Positions 23,201-29,200 of a stretch of DNA of 64,000 bases are shown in pieces. Position 1 is the first letter of the stretch. Each line of letters begins with the position of its first letter. The position numbers and the translations under genes are program-made. The notes beneath the pieces were generated by a model, which was not told where the DNA came from, made no database searches, and was given only the letters and a program-made list of their open reading frames with translations. Source of the stretch: Corella eumyota (taxonomy: Eukaryota > Chordata > Ascidiacea > Phlebobranchia > Corellidae); contig OY720097.1 of assembly GCA_963082875.1 (NCBI GenBank), positions 22,824,501 through 22,888,500 of the forward strand. Direction: 5' to 3'.

Positions 23201-26200
23201 GATTATTTTTTTCATATTTTTTCTTTTTTTTTCTCGAACCTACCCAACTAAAAAAATATTTTAAAAAATAAAATTTGACTTTGAAAATAAATTTTTCAAT
23301 TCCACAGGTACAGCACAGAATTAAGTTTTATCTGCAAACGTTCGAACGATTTATTTGTCAGCCAACCTTCAACGCCGGCACAAAAACCTGTTTACACTGG
23401 CACCGACCCGGACACGTGCCAGTATTATTTTGCGTGGCACACTAATCTGGCATGTGAGCACACTTATCCTTGTGCCGTGGCATATCCCCTGCAAGGAAGT
23501 GACAAATTTAGACAAGGTTTAAATGATTTTTAATTTTTTTTTTTGTATATATCTTTATCCTCGATGTGGGAAGGTTGAATGTGCGACCTAACCATAGAGT
23601 AACATCGGTTACTCCGACCCAGTCTTGAGTTGCCTGTGGCAGTTTGGGATATTATAGATTATAATTGCCCAGTAATTATGCTGCTGATTAAGTGCTGGCT
23701 CAGTAGGGGTTTATACTGTTCATAACGCCTTACTCAATGGCACTACAGCATAAGAGCAGTGGGGATTGAACCCACGACCTCATGTGTGGTGTAGCAATTG
23801 TATTGCTTTGATAAAATAATAACAATTTTTTGATATACAAACTGTTAAAGTTTTTACCAAATTTTTAAAATAATATTTTAAGGTCACATCTTTGAATTTT
23901 CAAGCTTGATATCAGAAGATGGTCACTACATAGTAGTAAGTGATATAGCCGGTCCACAAACATCTTATTTTATCAACATCTGCCGCCCTCTAGAGCCCAT
24001 TTACAACGTTCATTGTCCACCTGGATCTGCAGCTTGTGAGATTGGACAAGATCATAAACCTGAGGTAAAATAGTTTAAAAAACAAAAAGTTCTATTTTAC
24101 TTTTAAAAAAATGTAAAATATGCTATTTTAAGATATGATATGCTGTATGGTATTTTAATTGATATGATATGGTCACCGATATTTGCTCGCAATAATTTAT
24201 ATTTGTGCTCAACAAATTTTTATTATATAAAACTCGTTTATTTGATTGCCTGAACTACGAGTTGCATTTTAATTGTTATAATATGGTCACAACATGGTAT
24301 CAATATTTGCCCACAATAATTTACCCGCACACCACAAACGGAAGTTTTATTTATATTGTAGGCCTTTAAATTGCACATATTTATATATATTGTCTTCTAA
24401 GATTCGTTATATGAAGATGTCTTTTATTTTTTATACACTTAACCTTAATATATTGCAAGAAAAAACTTTTTTAAATGTTATTTGCTAAAAAAGGAAATAA
24501 ATTTTTAGGATTTCAAATTAATTTTTTCAGTGAAAATAAAAACTATTAAAAGACTTAAAAAAAATTTTCAAAAAATATCGAAATTGAAAAGTTTTATTAT
24601 TAATAAAATAATTTTATTAAATAATCTTTGACAAAAAATTACTAAAATTTAAAATTTTTTTTAGTCGCTGGGATTTGTGAATCCTGATGTAGCCCAGTTA
24701 GAATATGACCTTGAAACAGACAATGTGATACTTCATTACTCGAGCAACAGGGCTTGTGACAATCATGTAAACGTGAATGTTTCAACGAGGATTATTTTCA
24801 CTTGTAAACCTGAAGCTATTAAGGTAAAATTTTTAAATATTTTTTTAAACTTTTTTTTATATTTTTTTTTATATTATAATAATAGTAAAAATTTGCAAAT
24901 CTTAATTAAATATTATAGTAATTTTAGTAAAAAAAAATTTATCTAAATTAATTATTTTATAATGGTAAAATAAATATTTAAAAATTCTAATTACTCTAAA
25001 TTTTTTAAGTAAAATCCGGTGTGTATAAATTTCATAGCGAAAAAAATTCTTAATCGTGTAAATAATATTTTTAAACAGGGTACTCCCAGATTAACAAAGA
25101 TTACGTCGGATTGTGTTTATATTTTCGAGTTTCCAACTTTGTTAGTTTGTCCTCAAATTGACACAACCACGAACCCAGTAGCAGGTTGTTCTTATACTGA
25201 TCACAGTGTAGGGCAAACTTATGATTTTTCATCACTGAAAACATTGGAGGTGAGTTTAATATTTTATATATTATATTTTAATCCAACTACTTGGTGTAGT
25301 GGTTGGAACACTTGGCTTTACTACATGATATCCTGGGTTCAATTCCCTTTGCTTCCATGCTGCAGCGCATTTGGGTAAGGGTGTTGTAAATGACACGCTT
25401 GGTTTTATTACATGACGTCCTAGGTTTGATTTTTACTGCTCTCATGCTGTAGCGCCCTTGAGTAAGGCGCTATAAACGGTATTAACTCCTTCTGAGCCAG
25501 CACTTAATCAGCAGCTTAATTATCAGGCAATTATAATCTATGATATCCAAAACTGTGAAAGTTAACTTGAGACTGGATCAGGGGAACTGATGTTACTTTA
25601 TGTTTAGGTCGTGAGTCTACTTTCCCACATTAAGGATATATAAATAAATACAATAAATTAATTTTATTTTGAGTTTTTGTTTCTGGACCTCTTACTAAAT
25701 TTTCAAATATTTTTACAATTTTTTTTATTAAAATTTTTTTTGTTTGACCTTAGTTAAAAGACGACCTTGGGACTTACAAGATTTCACCTTGTAACATAAT
25801 AGGGGCTTACCCTGCTGGGTGTGAGAGTGCCGCCGTGTGTCTAACTGACACAAATGGACACTCGACATCTCTTGGTAAGAAATCAACAAAGAAAATAACC
25901 TCTGGAGCAACACCAAGTGTCCCGGTGCAAGTTACTTTTGACGGAGGAAGCCCCTGTTCCAAAGGTAAAAAAAGTTTAAAAAGATATTTTTATTTATTTT
26001 ATAAAAATTTGTTCAAGAAATGTGAATTTTTTACACCTCTAATAGGACTTTAAAATAAAAATGATTTCTAAAATTTGTATTAAAATGGAGTTTTGAGAAA
26101 AAATATAAAATAATGGCAGCATGGTGTAGTGGTTAAAACTCTTAGGTTTACTACATGAAATTCTGGGTTCTATCCCCACTGCTCTCATGATGTAGCACTT

Positions 26201-29200
26201 TTGAGTAAGATGCTAAATCACTATAAACTTCTCTGAGCCAACACCTAATCAGCAGCATATTTATCAAGCATTTACAATCTATAATACCCCAAACTTTTAA
26301 AGACAACTTGACACTTGTTTGGAGGAACTAATGTTCCTCTATGTTAAGGTCGTGAGTCAACTTTTCCACATTAGAGATAAATAAACATAGGAAAAATATT
26401 TTAATTCGACCTTCCCACTTGAAGGATAAATTTAAAAAATAATTTTTTGATTTTTAGAATTGTATAGTGGAGATAGAAACAAAAAAACTACAATTTTATT
26501 TATTTGCGACCGAAGTAATCAACAAAAACCCACGATAACCCACATGGGTGAGGGTTGTAACTTTGTTGTGAACTGGCCAACTTCAGTAGTTTGTCCTCCA
26601 TTAAGTAAATCGTAAGTTTTTAAAAATATATTTTCTACTTTTTTGATTTAGTTTTTTTTTTTGTTTATTTTTTAGTCAAATTTTTTAAATATTTATCACT
26701 AACTATTAAATTTTATTTATCTTTGAATTTACTTGTTATAGTTGCTTGGCAACGAACCCAGATAGCGGAACAAGTTATGATTTAACTCATTTATCCTCGA
26801 TTTCACATTCATGGGAAGTTAAAGATAACAATAAAAACAGGTTTGTCTAAAAAAATTTGTTTTCTTTAACATTTTATTAAGTCCCATTTTGTGTAATAAT
26901 ATTTGAATTTAAATAAAATATCAACCAAGAATATTTTTTTTTGTATATATCTTAATCCTCGATGTGGGAAAGTCGATGCACAACTGGCAGTTTGGATATT
27001 ATTGATTATAATTGCCCGATAATTATATTGCTGATTAAGTGCTGACTCAGCAGGAGTTTATACCATTTATATCGCCTTACTCAAGGGTGCTACAGCATAA
27101 GATCAGTGGGGATTGAACCCATGACCCCATGTGTGGTGTAGCCAGTGTTCTTACCACTACACTACGCTGCCGGTTATGTAATTAAACTCATTGTTATCTC
27201 ACACAAGTTGTTTATTTCAGTTATTACATCAATTTATGTCGACCAATCACACCACTGCATGGTTGTAAGGAAGATGCAACAGTTTGTAAAGTTGATTCAA
27301 ATGGAAAGGTGAAACTAAAAAAAAAAAACTTTTAAAAACAATTTTTACTCATTATTTTTGATCAATTTAAAGCAATTTTTGTACTGTAAAATTGTTTAAA
27401 TAATACTGTTATTAAAACTTAACCAGTTAAACTTTTATACAACTATTTATACAGCCTTTTCAAATTTAATATGTTTTAAATTAAATATAAAATAACTTTT
27501 TTAAGGTGCAATTGATTTATTTACTACACAAACTTCTGCTTTCATGTTGTAGCACTCTTGAGTAAGGTGCTAAAAACTCTATTAACTTTTGCTGAGCCAA
27601 AAAATCAGCAAATTATTTATTGAACAATTATAATCAATAATATTTTAAACTGCCAAAGGCAACTCGAGACTGGGCCAGAGTTACATATGTTACTCTATGT
27701 GTAGGTTGTAAAATCAACCTTCCCATATCAATGATAAATAAATAAAAATATTTATTTAAATTTTACACAATCTCTTTTAAACACATCCCTGTTTTTTAAT
27801 CACTAAATTATTTGTTTTATTTAAAGGTTCATAACTTAGGGCGACTGCCAGGCCAAAGTATAACAGCAAACAACAAAGAAGTTGGGGTTGTTTATAAGTT
27901 AGGGGACTCGGGGCTGTGTAGTAACAGTTTTGTGGCCTCAACTTATATTCATTTAATTTGCGACTCTTCATTAAATTCTAAACCACAATTTGACAGGTTT
28001 GTTAAAATTTTTTGAATATTTAAAGTTTTAAAATTTTTAATATTTTCACATATTTTTGATATACATTGTTGTATAAATAGTTATTTGTTCTAATAAATGA
28101 TTATTCTTAATTGGATTTCTTAAACTTTTTTGGGTAAATTGTTTAAAAATACAGGTTAACCTATTGTAAATATTATATGTATGGGATGGAGCTAAGGGGT
28201 TGATTATATATATATATATATGTATGTCTAATTTATGTGCCTACAAAATACGTAAAACTGTTGTTTTTTTTTGTATATATATTTATCCTCGATGTGGGAA
28301 AGTCGAATGCGCGACTTAAACATAGAGTAACATCAGTTACTCCGACCCAGTCTTGAGTTGCCTGTGGCAGTTTGGGATATTATAGATTATAATTACCCAG
28401 TAATTATGCTGCTAAATAAGTGTTGGCTCAGCAGGAGTTCATACCGTTTATAGCGCCTTACTCAAGGGCGCTACAGCATGAGATCAGTGGGGATTTAACC
28501 TACGACCTCATGTGTGGTGTAGCAAGCATTCTTACCACTACACCACACTGCCAGTGTTTGTGGTGCACAGACAAATATTAGTTTAGATTTGTCACCATTT
28601 TATGACAAAAAAGTAAGGCAGGCAATTTATTCAATCTTTAATCTATTTATAATGGAGCTAAGTGGATTTATGTTATATATATATGTATGTATGTATGTCC
28701 AATTTATAGACTTTTGAATTAATATAAAACTGCCATTTGTGGTGTGCAGGTAAATTATCACGACCAAATATTAGTTAATAGTTGCAAACATATAACAGCA
28801 GTTAAAATCCCAATTGTAGGGTGGAATATTTATTAATTTTATGGAAAAGAAAAACATTTATTATTTAAAACAATTTTAATATTTTATTTAAATCCAGGTT
28901 ATCGAAAGATGATTGTGTGTTTCACTTTATATGGAAAAGTAGAATAGCTTGTAAAGATTTACCTCATAAAGTTAACGTTAGTTCAAGCAATGTGATTATT
29001 GATCCAAAAACAAACCAGAAGATCGACCTTTCCACAATTTTCAACAGGTTAATTGTAATTTTAATTACATTTTAAAAAAGTAAAAATTTTAAAATTGGGA
29101 TTTTATTTGTGAGAAAACAGCTACTGATTAAGTTAAACTAAAACACAATAATTTAATTAATTTTTTTAAATAAATGTAGATTAAATATTTTAAGCCAATA

